Shown here piece by piece: positions 37,019 to 46,089 of a DNA stretch of 64,000 nt; the first letter of the stretch is position 1; each line of letters begins with the position of its first letter. Source of the stretch: Deltaproteobacteria bacterium (lineage in GTDB: Bacteria > Myxococcota_A > UBA9160 > UBA6930). Location: assembly GCA_029261815.1 (NCBI GenBank), contig JAJDAQ010000073.1, positions 42,642 through 106,641 on the forward strand. The letters run 5' to 3'. A model generated the notes under the pieces. That model saw only the letters and a list, made by a program, of their open reading frames with translations. It did not search any database and was not told the DNA's origin. The position numbers and the translations under genes were made by a program.

Positions 37019-38361
37019 GCCTCGAACTGATCGAACGCGCGTTGAACCGCGCCAGGAATGCGGGCGCCCACTCGGGCGATGCCGTGTTGGTCGAAGATGC
37101 GTCGACCGAAGTACGCGTGCGCGGCACCGAGGTCGAGCACGTCAAACAATCTCGCGAGCGCCGTCTGGGGCTCCGGATCTTCGTCGAAGGGGACGGGGGG
37201 CTCCGCCAGGCCATCACGTCGACGAGCGACCTGTCAGACGACGCCGTCGACCGCATGGCGGACGAAACCGTGGCGCTCGCACGCGCGACCGCGGCCGATG
37301 CGGTTGCCGGCCTCCCGAACGCACCTTTTGCGACCGACCCCCCCGACCTCGCCCTCGCCGACACCGCCGAGAGTCCCTCGGTCGACACCCTCGTGGGAGA
37401 TGCCCAGGCGGCGGAAGCAGCCGCAGAGGCCTACGACGAGCGGATCGTGAACTCGGAAGGCTCGAGTGCCGATACCGGCAACACCCGGGTCCATTACGGC
37501 AACACGGCGGGCTTCCAAGGAAGTTATGCGCGCACCGTTCACTCGATCAGCGCTCAGCCGATCGCGGGCGCAGACGGTGCGATGCAGACCGACTATTGGT
37601 TCACAGTCGCTCGCCACCGCAAGGCGCTCGAGGATCCTGCGGCGGTTGGTCGCCACGCGGCCGAGCGCGCGTTGGCGCAACTCGGCAGTCGGCGGCTCAC
37701 CACGCGCGAGACACCGGTCATCTTCGACCCGATGACGGCCCGCTCGATGCTGTCGAGCCTCGCCGGTTGCCTCTCGGGCTATTCGGTCTACCGAGCGAGT
37801 TCATTTCTCGGCGACCGGCTTGGCGAACGCATCGGGAGTTCGGCGTTGACCGTCATCGACGACGGTCGAGTGCCCGGGGGACTGGGGAGCAAACCTTTCG
37901 ATGGCGAAGGCCTGCCGACTCGACGCACCACAGTCGTTGCCGATGGAATGCTCAAGAGTTTCCTACTCGACCACTACTCGGGCCAGAAACTCGGCTTGGC
38001 GTCGACGGGAAACGCGTCGAGAAGCGCCGGGAGCGCCCCCGGGGTCGCTCCGACGAATCTATGGATCGAACCCGGCACACAGAGCCTCGATCAACTCGTA
38101 CAATCCATGGGAACCGGCTTGCTGGTGACCAAGCTCTTCGGACATGGATTCAATCCTGTGACCGGGGACTTTTCCCGCGGCGCAGCCGGTGTCTGGATCG
38201 AGAATGGCGAGGCCACGGGGCCCGTCGAGGAGATCACGGTGGCCGGAAACCTGGGCGAGATGCTCCAGAACATCGACGCAGTCGGAAGCGACCTCGTCTG
38301 GATGGGCGCAGTGGCGGCGCCTTCGCTCCGGGTCAGCCAGCTCACCGTGGCCGGTGAATAA
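37015..38361 (+). CDS. pmbA: TldE/PmbA metalloprotease partner
   Basis: A 448-residue PmbA/TldE homologue. It has the U62 peptidase fold but no HExxH, as expected for the non-catalytic partner. Landmarks are RRLGLRIFVEGDGG, the middle VIFDPMTARSMLSSLAG, FLGDRLGERIGSSALTVIDD and the C-terminal FGHGFNPVTGDFSRGAAG. Start ATG sits in a 4-base overlap with tldD. Confidence 0.95.
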   Translation: MSLELIERALNRARNAGAHSGDAVLVEDASTEVRVRGTEVEHVKQSRERRLGLRIFVEGDGGLRQAITSTSDLSDDAVDRMADETVALARATAADAVAGLPNAPFATDPPDLALADTAESPSVDTLVGDAQAAEAAAEAYDERIVNSEGSSADTGNTRVHYGNTAGFQGSYARTVHSISAQPIAGADGAMQTDYWFTVARHRKALEDPAAVGRHAAERALAQLGSRRLTTRETPVIFDPMTARSMLSSLAGCLSGYSVYRASSFLGDRLGERIGSSALTVIDDGRVPGGLGSKPFDGEGLPTRRTTVVADGMLKSFLLDHYSGQKLGLASTGNASRSAGSAPGVAPTNLWIEPGTQSLDQLVQSMGTGLLVTKLFGHGFNPVTGDFSRGAAGVWIENGEATGPVEEITVAGNLGEMLQNIDAVGSDLVWMGAVAAPSLRVSQLTVAGE

Positions 38362-38362
38362 C

Positions 38363-39247
38363 ATGTCGAACCCGCTGGTCATGCAAGGAATGACGCTGCC
38401 CGATGTCGATGTCTGGTCGGATCGCGTTACCGTCGCTCTCGGTCAGAACCCAAGCGCCTTCGCGGGCCCGGGAACCAACACCTACCTGATCGGCACGGGC
38501 AAGGAACGGCTTCTCCTCGACCCCGGCGAGGGGCGCGAGACATACCTCCCCATTCTCGAGGACGGAATGCGCGCCGCAGGTTGCGAAAAGATCTCGGGTG
38601 TCGTGCTCACCCACGGGCACCCGGATCACATTGGCGGTGTGCGTTCGGTCCTCGACCGACTCGGCCGGGTCCCCGTCTGGAAGTTTCCCTACGCGCCCTT
38701 CGACGCTGGCTATGACGATCTCGAGATGCGACCGCTCGCGGATGGCGACAAAGTGGAGACCGAGGGCGCCACCCTCCGAGGCCTGCACACGCCCGGCCAC
38801 GCACCCGATCATCTCTGCTTCATCCTCGAAGAAGAGGGTTCGCTGTTCTCCGGGGACAACGTGCTGGGCGTCGGCACCACCATCATCCCGTCAACCAGCG
38901 GCGATCTCGGCGCTTACATGGCATCGCTCGGCCGCCTGCTCGATGAAGAGCCGACGGCCATCTATCCGGCGCACGGCCCCAAGATCGAGGATGGACCCGG
39001 CAAGATTCGCGAGTACATCGCTCATCGCCATGAGCGTGAGGCCCAGATCCTCGCCGAGGTACAGAAAGGTCCGCGCGATCCGATCACGATGGTGCGCGTC
39101 ATCTACGCCGCTTACCCCGAAAACCTCCACGGGCCCGCGTGTCAGAGTGTGAGCCAGCATCTGATGAAGCTCGAAAAGGAAGGTCGTGTGGCGCGGACCG
39201 GGGCGCACGCGGACGATCCCGTCCGAGCCACATGGAGCGCGACATGA
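38363..39247 (+). CDS. Metallo-beta-lactamase-fold hydrolase with winged-helix tail (LACTB2-like)
   Basis: A 294-residue MBL-fold protein. Metal-site motifs: LTHGHPDHIGG, a downstream LHTPGHAPDH, and GDNVLGVGT. It begins with FAGPGTNTYLIG and ends with a helical/winged segment (GPACQSVSQHLMKLEKEGRV), an arrangement found in the LACTB2 group (RNA or thioester hydrolases). The ATG follows the pmbA stop by 1 base and its stop overlaps the next gene by 4 bases. The substrate is not determined by sequence. Confidence 0.9.
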   Translation: MSNPLVMQGMTLPDVDVWSDRVTVALGQNPSAFAGPGTNTYLIGTGKERLLLDPGEGRETYLPILEDGMRAAGCEKISGVVLTHGHPDHIGGVRSVLDRLGRVPVWKFPYAPFDAGYDDLEMRPLADGDKVETEGATLRGLHTPGHAPDHLCFILEEEGSLFSGDNVLGVGTTIIPSTSGDLGAYMASLGRLLDEEPTAIYPAHGPKIEDGPGKIREYIAHRHEREAQILAEVQKGPRDPITMVRVIYAAYPENLHGPACQSVSQHLMKLEKEGRVARTGAHADDPVRATWSAT

Positions 39248-40053
39248 ACCCTGCCCTGCTCGACCGATTCGTGAGCCGCGACCCTGAGGAGCGGCGTGCC
39301 GCGTGCATGGCCGCCTCGAACGGCATCGGTAGTCACGACATCGTGCAGGCGCTTTCCGACGCGCTCGGAGATCCGGTCAAGGCCGTTGGACGCGCTGCAT
39401 CTGATGCCCTCGTGGAATTGGCCGGGCGCAACGACGATATCGAGACATCGATCGAGCGTGCGCTACGCGGCCCCGATCGACACCAGCGTTGGCGCGCAGC
39501 CTTCACGCTGGCGCGAGTCTCTCCGCCGGGCCCGAATCTACTCCCGGCCCTGGTCGAGGGGCTCGGGAGTCCCGACGGAGACGTCCGCTGGGCTTCGGCA
39601 AAGCTCATCGTGCAGACCGGACGCCAGCACGCTGAAGTGCTGCACCTGTTGATCGGGCTCGTACGTGGTGGCGAACAGGCTGTCGTCCGACGAATGGCCA
39701 CCTTCGCATTGCGCGAAGTTGCACCGGATCGACCGGAAGCGGCCGAGGTGCTGCTCGAAGCCGTGAGCGATCCAGACCTTCACGTCCGTCGCGCCGCGAC
39801 GAACGCGATGGCGTCCCTCGAAGCACCTTCGCAACCCGTCGGCGTCCGACTCCTCGAGGCGCTCCGCGAAGACCCGGACGCCGCCACCCGGCGCCTCGCG
39901 GCGCTCGCCTTGGGTGAACTCGGTGCATCCGACCCGCGCATCCTTCCCGCGGAGACCGACTCGGCCCTCGAGCACGCACACGCAAGCGGCGATCCTGACC
40001 TCCGACGCGCGGTCGACCGGGCGCTCGATCGACTCGGCCGCGGTCGCCCCTGA
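39244..40053 (+). CDS. HEAT-repeat protein
   Basis: A 269-residue all-helical protein made of about seven HEAT/PBS-lyase-like repeats, for example GDPVKAVGRAASDALVEL, GDVRWASAKLIVQTG, VVRRMATFALREVAP, DLHVRRAATNAMASLE and ATRRLAALALGELGA. Such scaffolds bind proteins; no catalytic residue is visible. Translation-coupled to the MBL-fold gene (ATGA), so possibly its partner. Confidence 0.8.
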   Translation: MNPALLDRFVSRDPEERRAACMAASNGIGSHDIVQALSDALGDPVKAVGRAASDALVELAGRNDDIETSIERALRGPDRHQRWRAAFTLARVSPPGPNLLPALVEGLGSPDGDVRWASAKLIVQTGRQHAEVLHLLIGLVRGGEQAVVRRMATFALREVAPDRPEAAEVLLEAVSDPDLHVRRAATNAMASLEAPSQPVGVRLLEALREDPDAATRRLAALALGELGASDPRILPAETDSALEHAHASGDPDLRRAVDRALDRLGRGRP

Positions 40054-40060
40054 CGCCACG

Positions 40061-41290
40061 ATGCGACGTGCCGATTTCTACCGCGATGCTCGCGAGGGAC
40101 ACCCTGGCCCCCTGGCCGGTGTGCGCGTGGTCGAGCTGACCACGACGTGGGCCGGGCCGATGTGCGGCTGCCTGCTCGCGGACATGGGCGCCGACGTCAT
40201 CAAGGTCGAACACCCGGACGGCGAGATCGCGCGGCGGTCGCCGCCCATGCTGCCCGGAACCGACCCGGCTGTGTCGTTCATGCACGCCACCGTCAACCGA
40301 AACAAGCGCAGCGTCACCCTCGACCTTCACGATGCGCGCGGGCGCAATCTCTTCCGCCGCCTGGCCGCCACGGCCGACATTGTCGTCGAGAACTTCCGGC
40401 CCGGCGCCCTAGACGATTGGGGGGTTGGATGGGATGCCCTACGCGCGATGAAACACGACCTCATCCTCGTCTCGATCAGCGGTTTCGGCCAATACGGACC
40501 GGACCACGACCGCGCGGGATACGACCCGCTCGCCCAGGCCGCGAGCGGCTTCCTGTCGCTCAACGGAAGTCCCGAGGGAGAACCGGTCAAGAGCCCCACC
40601 TTCCTGGGCGACGATCTCGGTGGTCTCCACGCCGCACTCGCTGCGCTGGCGGCCTTGCGGCATCGAGACACGACGGGCGAAGGCCAACACGTCGATGTCG
40701 CACTCCTCGATGCCATGTTGTTCCAATCGACCGGCTATCTGACGTTGGGCGCGTTGGATGTCGACCTTCCCCGCATGGGAAACCAGTTCCGCATCGCGGC
40801 ACCCGCGACGACGTTTTCGTGTCGCGACGGCCGCGTCATGGCCGGCGTACTCACCGATGCGCATTGGCGGCGACTCGCGCACCTCCTCGGCCGTGGCGAA
40901 CTCGCCGAGGATCCCGGCTACGCCACGGCACCGGCTCGGATTGCGCGACGCGACGCCGTGGATGGGATGGTGGCCGAATGGATGGCGGAACGAACGGTCG
41001 CAGAGGCCGAAACAGCCTGGGTGGCGGTCGGCTTACCGATCGCGCCGGTGCGAACCTACGCCGAGGCGGCGCGACACCCCCATACGGCAGAGCGCGCCAT
41101 GCTTCAGCCCACGGCCACGGAAGGCAACCCTGCGCTTCCGATCGTCGGCCCGGCGGCCAAGTTCTCGCGAACGCCTACGCGGGTTCGCACCGGAGCTCCG
41201 TCGCTAGGCGAACACACGGACGAGATCCTGGCGGAACTCGGCGCCCCCGAAGCGGAGCGGGAAGCGCTGCGCCGCGAACGGATCGTCTAG
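40061..41290 (+). CDS. Family III CoA-transferase (CaiB/BaiF)
   Basis: A 409-residue CoA-transferase. Typical blocks are LAGVRVVELTTTWAGPMCG at residues 18-36, LLADMGADVIKVEHP, NRNKRSVTLDL, VENFRPGALDDWG, ISGFGQYGPD, the catalytic-Asp region FLGDDLGGLHAALAAL and the closing GEHTDEILAELG. Members move CoA between organic acids. The acid cannot be told from sequence. It begins 7 bases after the HEAT gene. Confidence 0.93.
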   Translation: MRRADFYRDAREGHPGPLAGVRVVELTTTWAGPMCGCLLADMGADVIKVEHPDGEIARRSPPMLPGTDPAVSFMHATVNRNKRSVTLDLHDARGRNLFRRLAATADIVVENFRPGALDDWGVGWDALRAMKHDLILVSISGFGQYGPDHDRAGYDPLAQAASGFLSLNGSPEGEPVKSPTFLGDDLGGLHAALAALAALRHRDTTGEGQHVDVALLDAMLFQSTGYLTLGALDVDLPRMGNQFRIAAPATTFSCRDGRVMAGVLTDAHWRRLAHLLGRGELAEDPGYATAPARIARRDAVDGMVAEWMAERTVAEAETAWVAVGLPIAPVRTYAEAARHPHTAERAMLQPTATEGNPALPIVGPAAKFSRTPTRVRTGAPSLGEHTDEILAELGAPEAEREALRRERIV

Positions 41291-41309
41291 GGCCGGTCGC
41301 CGGCCAGTG

Positions 41310-41642
41310 CTACTGGATTCGGGTCCGCGCTCCGAAGCCCTCGCGGTAGCCGTGGAAATAGTCGAGGGATTCCTCTGGCCATTTCCAGCAGAAGTATCCG
41401 TTCCCGTTGTCGAAGTCGACCAACCAGGGGCCCTTCACTTCGACGCCGAGCGCTTCCATCTCTCGGACCCAACGGCTGGCGACCGTATCGATCTCTTCGC
41501 GTGCGACTGCCCGACGGTCCGCATCCGCGGATTCGGCGTCCGCCGATGCCCGTTCTACGGCAGCGACAGCACGCCCGGTCCGCTCCCGGACTTCGGGCAG
41601 CATCTCGCGCGCCCCGTCCAGGGTCCATTCCCGGCCCGGCAC
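41310..41642 (-). CDS. DUF2203 family protein
   Basis: A 110-residue protein of a conserved uncharacterised family. An N-terminal helix (LDGAREMLPEVRERTGRAVAAVE) leads to the family signature GPWLVDFDNGNGYFCWKWPEE and YFHGYREGF. GTG start directly abuts the mlaD stop (TGAGTG), so it is probably expressed with the Mla operon. Function unknown; one invariant Cys-Trp pair is visible. Confidence 0.82.
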   Translation of the reverse strand: MPGREWTLDGAREMLPEVRERTGRAVAAVERASADAESADADRRAVAREEIDTVASRWVREMEALGVEVKGPWLVDFDNGNGYFCWKWPEESLDYFHGYREGFGARTRIQ

Positions 41643-42581
41643 TCAATCCTCGTCGCTGGTCGATAGGTCGATCAACGTACGGACCACCGTGCTGCGACGC
41701 GCCCCTCCGATCAGCGCCTTCAGGTCCTGGTACAAGCTCGGATCATTGACCAGGAGCGCCATGGTGCCGTCGCCTTCGTCGATCTTCGCCAGGATGCTCT
41801 CGAGACGCGATCCGGCCTTCAGCGTCTCGGCGATCAGTTCCTCGTTCGCCGGCTCGTAGATCAGGTCGTGCAGGACGCCGTCGCCGGTCTGGATCTCGCC
41901 AAGCATCCCTTCGAGTGCCGACAGGGAGCGCCCGATGCTGGCGAGTTCCGCTCCTTCGTACTCGTCGTACACCAGGCTGTGCAAGAGGCCCTGCCCGTCC
42001 TGGATCTCACCGACGATGTTCGCGAGCGCCGCAGTGGCATCTGCAACGCGACCGATGCCCTGCGAATCGCCGAATTCCTCGACGACCTTGTTCGCGTTGG
42101 CCGCCAACATTGCGATGTTGTCGATGGCTTCGGTCCCACGCACGATCGCGACATTCAGGTCGATCGGGCTGACCGATGCGATCTCGTTGCCATCGTCCAG
42201 CACCCGACCTCGCGGCGTCCCCATCGTCACCGACACGTATTTGTCCCCCAGGAGCCCGATCGTGCCGACGCTCGCGGCCGAGTCACTGCGCACGCGGTCC
42301 TGGACCTCGGCGTCGATCTCGAGAACCACTCGAATCGGAGGCCGGTCGTCCTCCAGCCGCGCGAAGCTCACCTCGCTCACGCGGCCCACGTCCTTCCCGG
42401 CGAGGCGCACGGGTGCCCCTGGCACGAGACCCTGGACATCGTCGAAGTACGTGACCAGCGCATAACGTTCCTGCAGGAGCCCGGCGTCGGATCCCAGGTT
42501 TGCCAGGACGAAGGCTGCAGTCAGCGTCACCGCCACCGCAAAGGCCCCCACGATGAAGCTCAGGCGTCGTCGTTCATCCAT
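41643..42581 (-). CDS. mlaD: MlaD-type MCE lipid-binding protein
   Basis: A 312-residue periplasmic protein anchored by one N-terminal membrane segment (LSFIVGAFAVAVTLTAAFVLA). The MCE domain follows (YFDDVQGLVPGAPVRLAGKDVG, VGTIGLLGDKYVSVTMGT). It has a long helical C-terminal region with repeated (D/G)GxGLLHSLVYDE-like segments. MlaD forms the hexameric ring that shuttles phospholipid between MlaFE and the outer membrane. It overlaps mlaF by 8 bases. Confidence 0.93.
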   Translation of the reverse strand: MDERRRLSFIVGAFAVAVTLTAAFVLANLGSDAGLLQERYALVTYFDDVQGLVPGAPVRLAGKDVGRVSEVSFARLEDDRPPIRVVLEIDAEVQDRVRSDSAASVGTIGLLGDKYVSVTMGTPRGRVLDDGNEIASVSPIDLNVAIVRGTEAIDNIAMLAANANKVVEEFGDSQGIGRVADATAALANIVGEIQDGQGLLHSLVYDEYEGAELASIGRSLSALEGMLGEIQTGDGVLHDLIYEPANEELIAETLKAGSRLESILAKIDEGDGTMALLVNDPSLYQDLKALIGGARRSTVVRTLIDLSTSDED

Positions 42582-43371
42582 CGCTCTCGTTCTCCTGTGT
42601 ATTTCGGTCGGGATCGCTCCAGGCCGGTAGCAGTGGTTCGCTGCCTTCTAGGAATCTCTGAAGCTCGGGTGCTTTCCGATCGCGGAGGGCGCTCGCTTCG
42701 CCTTCCAGGACGATCGCGCCATCGCGTAGCAGGGCCACGCGATCCGAGATCTCGAAGCAAAGGTCCATGTCGTGGGTCACCACGACCGATGTCGCATCGA
42801 GTTCGTGCTGGAGTTTCTGGATCAGGCCGCCGATGCGGCGCGAATTCGCGGGGTCGAGGCCCGTCGTCGGCTCGTCGTACAGGATCACGCGAGGCGAGAG
42901 CGCGATGGCTCGGGCCACGCCAACCCGCTTGCGCATTCCGCCCGACAACTCTGCGGGCATCAACTTCTCGATCCCCTCGAGACCGACCGATTCGAGGCTC
43001 GACGCCACCTGGGCCCGCACCCGCTCTTCGGGCCAATCCATGTGTTCACGGATCGGATAGGCCACGTTCTCGAGAACGCTCAGCGAGTCGAACAGCGCGG
43101 CCCCCTGGAACACGAACCCGAAGTTTCGCCGAAGCGCGACCCAGCCCTCTTCGGACAGCATCGTGACATCGTCGCCGTCGACCCGCACACGGCCGGCGTC
43201 GGGGCGCAGCAACCCGATCATGTGCTTGAGGCAGACCGATTTTCCGCTTCCCGACCCGCCCAGGATCGTGCACGTCTCCCCATGCTTGAGCGCCAGATCG
43301 ACGCCGCGAAGCACCGGAACACCGTGAAACGCCTTCTCGACCTTCTCGAGTGCAATGACGGGCACCGTCAT
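42574..43371 (-). CDS. mlaF: MlaF-type ABC transporter ATPase
   Basis: A 265-residue ABC ATPase of the lipid-transport type: Walker A LGGSGSGKSVCLKHMIG, Q-loop NFGFVFQGAALFDSLSV, signature LSGGMRKRVGVARA and Walker B VILYDEPTTGLDP, then the H-loop VVVTHDMD. The FDSLSV block is characteristic of MlaF/TTG2A. Its ATG overlaps the mlaE stop by 4 bases. Confidence 0.95.
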   Translation of the reverse strand: MTVPVIALEKVEKAFHGVPVLRGVDLALKHGETCTILGGSGSGKSVCLKHMIGLLRPDAGRVRVDGDDVTMLSEEGWVALRRNFGFVFQGAALFDSLSVLENVAYPIREHMDWPEERVRAQVASSLESVGLEGIEKLMPAELSGGMRKRVGVARAIALSPRVILYDEPTTGLDPANSRRIGGLIQKLQHELDATSVVVTHDMDLCFEISDRVALLRDGAIVLEGEASALRDRKAPELQRFLEGSEPLLPAWSDPDRNTQENESDG

Positions 43372-44207
43372 GACAGCCACCCGAGCAGCTGTTGGATCCA
43401 GGCCTCGGTTGGCAACAACATCAAGGCCTTGGTGAGAAAGAAGTCCGAGACGAGCACGCCGATCGACGAGATGACGACGGCTTCGGTCGTGGCGCGGCCA
43501 ACGCCAGCGGTACCCCCGTCGGCACGGAGCCCGACCCAACAGCCCACCATCCCGATGCCCCATCCGAACACAAAGGTCTTCAAGACACCCGACAGGAAGT
43601 CGTCGATTCGCACGGTATTCGTCACCGTCTGTGCATAGAACTGGTTCGAGATGTCGTACTGGACATCCGCGATGATGCCGCCACCGACAATCCCGAGCAG
43701 GATCGCGAAGACGGTCAAGCCAGGGAGTCCGATCGTGGTCGCGATCACCCGCGGCACGACGAGTTTGTGGATCGGGTCGGCGCCCATCGCGCGGATCGCA
43801 TCGACCTGCTCCGTGACCTTCATCGATCCGATCTCGCTCGCATAACCTGCGCCGACCCGCCCGCCGACCATGAGCGCAGCGAGCACCGGACCGAGTTCGC
43901 GCACCAATGCCAGCCCGACGATGCTGCCCACATAGGGTTTCGCGCCGAAGCGCGACAACGCGAACGCTGTCTGAAGCGCGAGCACCATGCCGGTAAAGGT
44001 CGCTGTCACGATCACGAGCGGGGCGGAGCGGATCGCCACCTCTTCCAGCTGCCGAAGCGTCTCGAGTCCCGGTGGCCGCCGTCGAAATCCGGCGCGAACC
44101 GTCTCGAGCGACAGCAACACGAAGTCGCCCACACGGCCGAACGAACGAAGCAGCCGATCGCCGATGCGGGTCAGGATGCCGGGGGGGACGTCGTCGGCTT
44201 CAGCCAC
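43368..44207 (-). CDS. mlaE: MlaE-type ABC transporter permease
   Basis: A 279-residue polytopic permease. Landmarks are FTGMVLALQTAFALSRFGA, LVRELGPVLAALMVGGRVGA, the conserved EIGSMKVTEQVDAIRAMG loop, and the two later membrane stretches (GLTVFAILLGIVGGGIIA and TKALMLLPT). GTG at 44207 has GGAGAGGAGAG upstream and overlaps the lipoprotein stop by 8 bases; a TTG further upstream is less likely. Confidence 0.93.
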   Translation of the reverse strand: MAEADDVPPGILTRIGDRLLRSFGRVGDFVLLSLETVRAGFRRRPPGLETLRQLEEVAIRSAPLVIVTATFTGMVLALQTAFALSRFGAKPYVGSIVGLALVRELGPVLAALMVGGRVGAGYASEIGSMKVTEQVDAIRAMGADPIHKLVVPRVIATTIGLPGLTVFAILLGIVGGGIIADVQYDISNQFYAQTVTNTVRIDDFLSGVLKTFVFGWGIGMVGCWVGLRADGGTAGVGRATTEAVVISSIGVLVSDFFLTKALMLLPTEAWIQQLLGWLS

Positions 44208-44712
44208 CGGCGCTCTCCTCTCCGCCAGGCTCAAAGCTATCGACCCAGCGATCGAGCAAGGCCGCGCGTGCCGGAGCGGGGCCGCGGGTCACGAGCAGCC
44301 AATCGTCTGAGCAACTCGGGCCCGCGCGGGTGACCGAACGCATCTCGACGCCATCGGCCGAGGCCGTCAGTACGACGGCGGGCGCACCCTTCAGCTCCCG
44401 CGACGCCACGATCTCTGCCACGGCCTGCCAATCGGCCAGCAATGCGCTGGCAAGCCGCGCCGGACTCCCGGCGCCACGGCACTCCCTCACCCAGGCGAAC
44501 AGAGCGCCATCCGGGCCGCGGTATGCCAGTGTCGCGCCCTTCACGTCGATCCGGCGCAAGCCGGGATCGATTCGTTCGAGGTCGGCAACCGATCCACCGA
44601 GTCGTGGGTGCCGCCAATCATCGCCAGAGCGAACGAGTCCGCCGGCGCAGGCGAGCAGCATCGCCACTCCCCCGAGCCAAACGAGTGCACGAACCCGCGT
44701 CGGTCGTCCCAT
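44200..44712 (-). CDS. Predicted lipoprotein of the Mla operon
   Basis: A 170-residue protein with a basic N-terminus and lipobox LLAC at about residue 22 (VWLGGVAMLLACAGG). The mature part has no recognised domain; two Cys residues (RECRGAG, GPSCSDDW) might form a disulfide. Start chosen at the ATG just before the signal sequence. First gene ahead of mlaE with an 8-base overlap; it may be an accessory lipid-binding lipoprotein, but this is inference from context. Confidence 0.7.
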   Translation of the reverse strand: MGRPTRVRALVWLGGVAMLLACAGGLVRSGDDWRHPRLGGSVADLERIDPGLRRIDVKGATLAYRGPDGALFAWVRECRGAGSPARLASALLADWQAVAEIVASRELKGAPAVVLTASADGVEMRSVTRAGPSCSDDWLLVTRGPAPARAALLDRWVDSFEPGGEESAGG

Positions 44713-44797
44713 CGCCTTCGAGGCTACCGCTTGCGCACCACGCGGGCGAGCCGCGCGCCCCGGTTGACGCCCTGAGCCGGCCAGCAACACTGCGGCG

Positions 44798-46087
44798 ATG
44801 GCTGGCCATTCTCTCATCCTGGCGAGCGCCTCTCCTCGGCGCCGTGCACTCCTTCAGGCGGCGGGTCTGGCCCACACGGTGTTCCCGGCCGACATCGACG
44901 AGACCGAGGGACCCGGCGAACGCCCCGAGGCGCTGGTGGAACGACTGGCCCGCGAGAAGGCCCAGGCCGTGGCGCGCGAACACCCGGGCACGCTGTTCCT
45001 GGGCGCCGACACCGTGGTCGTGCTCGGAGGTCGTATCCTCGGCAAGCCCCGAGACGCCGCGCACGCCGTCGAGCTCCTTTCAGATCTCTGCGGTCACACC
45101 CATTCGGTATGGACGGGTGTCGCCCTGGTCGGCCCCGGTGGTGTCGTCCTCGAGACCTGCCGTGTTCAGAGCCAGGTCACCCTGCGTTCGGCCGACCGCG
45201 CCGAACTGGAAGCCTACGTCGCGACCGGCGAACCGCTCGACAAAGCGGGCGCCTACGCACTCCAGGGCGACGGTGGGCGCTTCGTCACCGACGTTCGTGG
45301 GTCGCGCACCAACGTGATCGGTCTGCCCATGGACGAGACGCTCCGCATGCTCGAGAACGCGGGGGGCCCACCCGCCGCGGCGTCGGCCGCCCTGCCGGAG
45401 CGGGTCGCCGAGGTCCGGGCGCAGATCGCGCAAGCGGCCGACCGCGCAGGCCGCCAACCGAGCGAGATCACGCTGGTCGGGGTCAGCAAACGACATCCCG
45501 CCGAGGCAGCGGCCGCCGCGGTCCTCGCCGGGCTGGTCCACCTGGGCGAGAACTTCGCGCAGGAGCTGCGAGACAAGGCACCGGCCGTCACCGCCGTCCT
45601 CGACGGCACCGGGTGCCCGGCTCCGAAGTGGCATTTCATCGGCCAGCTGCAACGCAACAAAGCCCGACTCGTCGTGCCCGCGTGCCACTGCGTGGAAACC
45701 GTCGACCGCCCCGCATTGGCGCAAGAACTCGACCGGCGCGCGCAGGCGCTCGGCAAGACGCTCGACATCCTCCTTCAGGTGAATGTGAGCGACGAGCCCC
45801 AGAAAGGCGGAGTCGCGCCAGAGGGACTGGCCGCCCTGCTCGACGCCACCGCGGCCTTCGGTTCGCTGCGGGTCCGTGGGTTGATGGCGATCCCGTCGGC
45901 CACGTCGAGGGCCGAAGCCGGCCGGCCCGCATTCGCTCGCTTGCGCGAGCTTCGGGATGCGCACGGTGGCGCGGTGCTGCTGCCGGAACTCTCGATGGGA
46001 ATGTCGAGCGATTTCGAGGTGGCGATTGAAGAAGGAGCGACGATCATCCGCGTCGGGACCGCGCTCTTTGGTCCCCGGGAGAGCTGA
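44798..46087 (+). CDS. Maf nucleotide pyrophosphatase fused to YggS/PROSC PLP-binding protein
   Basis: A 429-residue two-domain protein. Residues 1-190 are Maf: LILASASPRRRALLQAAGL, LGADTVVVLGG, KAGAYALQGDGGRFVTDV, ending TNVIGLPMDETL. Residues 197-429 are YggS-like: VGVSKRHPAEA (PLP Lys), LGENFAQEL, WHFIGQLQRNKAR and LSMGMSSDFEVAIEEGA. Maf enzymes hydrolyse non-canonical nucleotides; YggS maintains pyridoxal phosphate homeostasis. The two are normally separate genes. No stop or frameshift lies at the junction, a Gly/Pro/Ala-rich linker. proC follows 2 bases later, in line with the common yggS-proC pairing. Confidence 0.93.
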   Translation: MAGHSLILASASPRRRALLQAAGLAHTVFPADIDETEGPGERPEALVERLAREKAQAVAREHPGTLFLGADTVVVLGGRILGKPRDAAHAVELLSDLCGHTHSVWTGVALVGPGGVVLETCRVQSQVTLRSADRAELEAYVATGEPLDKAGAYALQGDGGRFVTDVRGSRTNVIGLPMDETLRMLENAGGPPAAASAALPERVAEVRAQIAQAADRAGRQPSEITLVGVSKRHPAEAAAAAVLAGLVHLGENFAQELRDKAPAVTAVLDGTGCPAPKWHFIGQLQRNKARLVVPACHCVETVDRPALAQELDRRAQALGKTLDILLQVNVSDEPQKGGVAPEGLAALLDATAAFGSLRVRGLMAIPSATSRAEAGRPAFARLRELRDAHGGAVLLPELSMGMSSDFEVAIEEGATIIRVGTALFGPRES

Positions 46088-46089
46088 CC

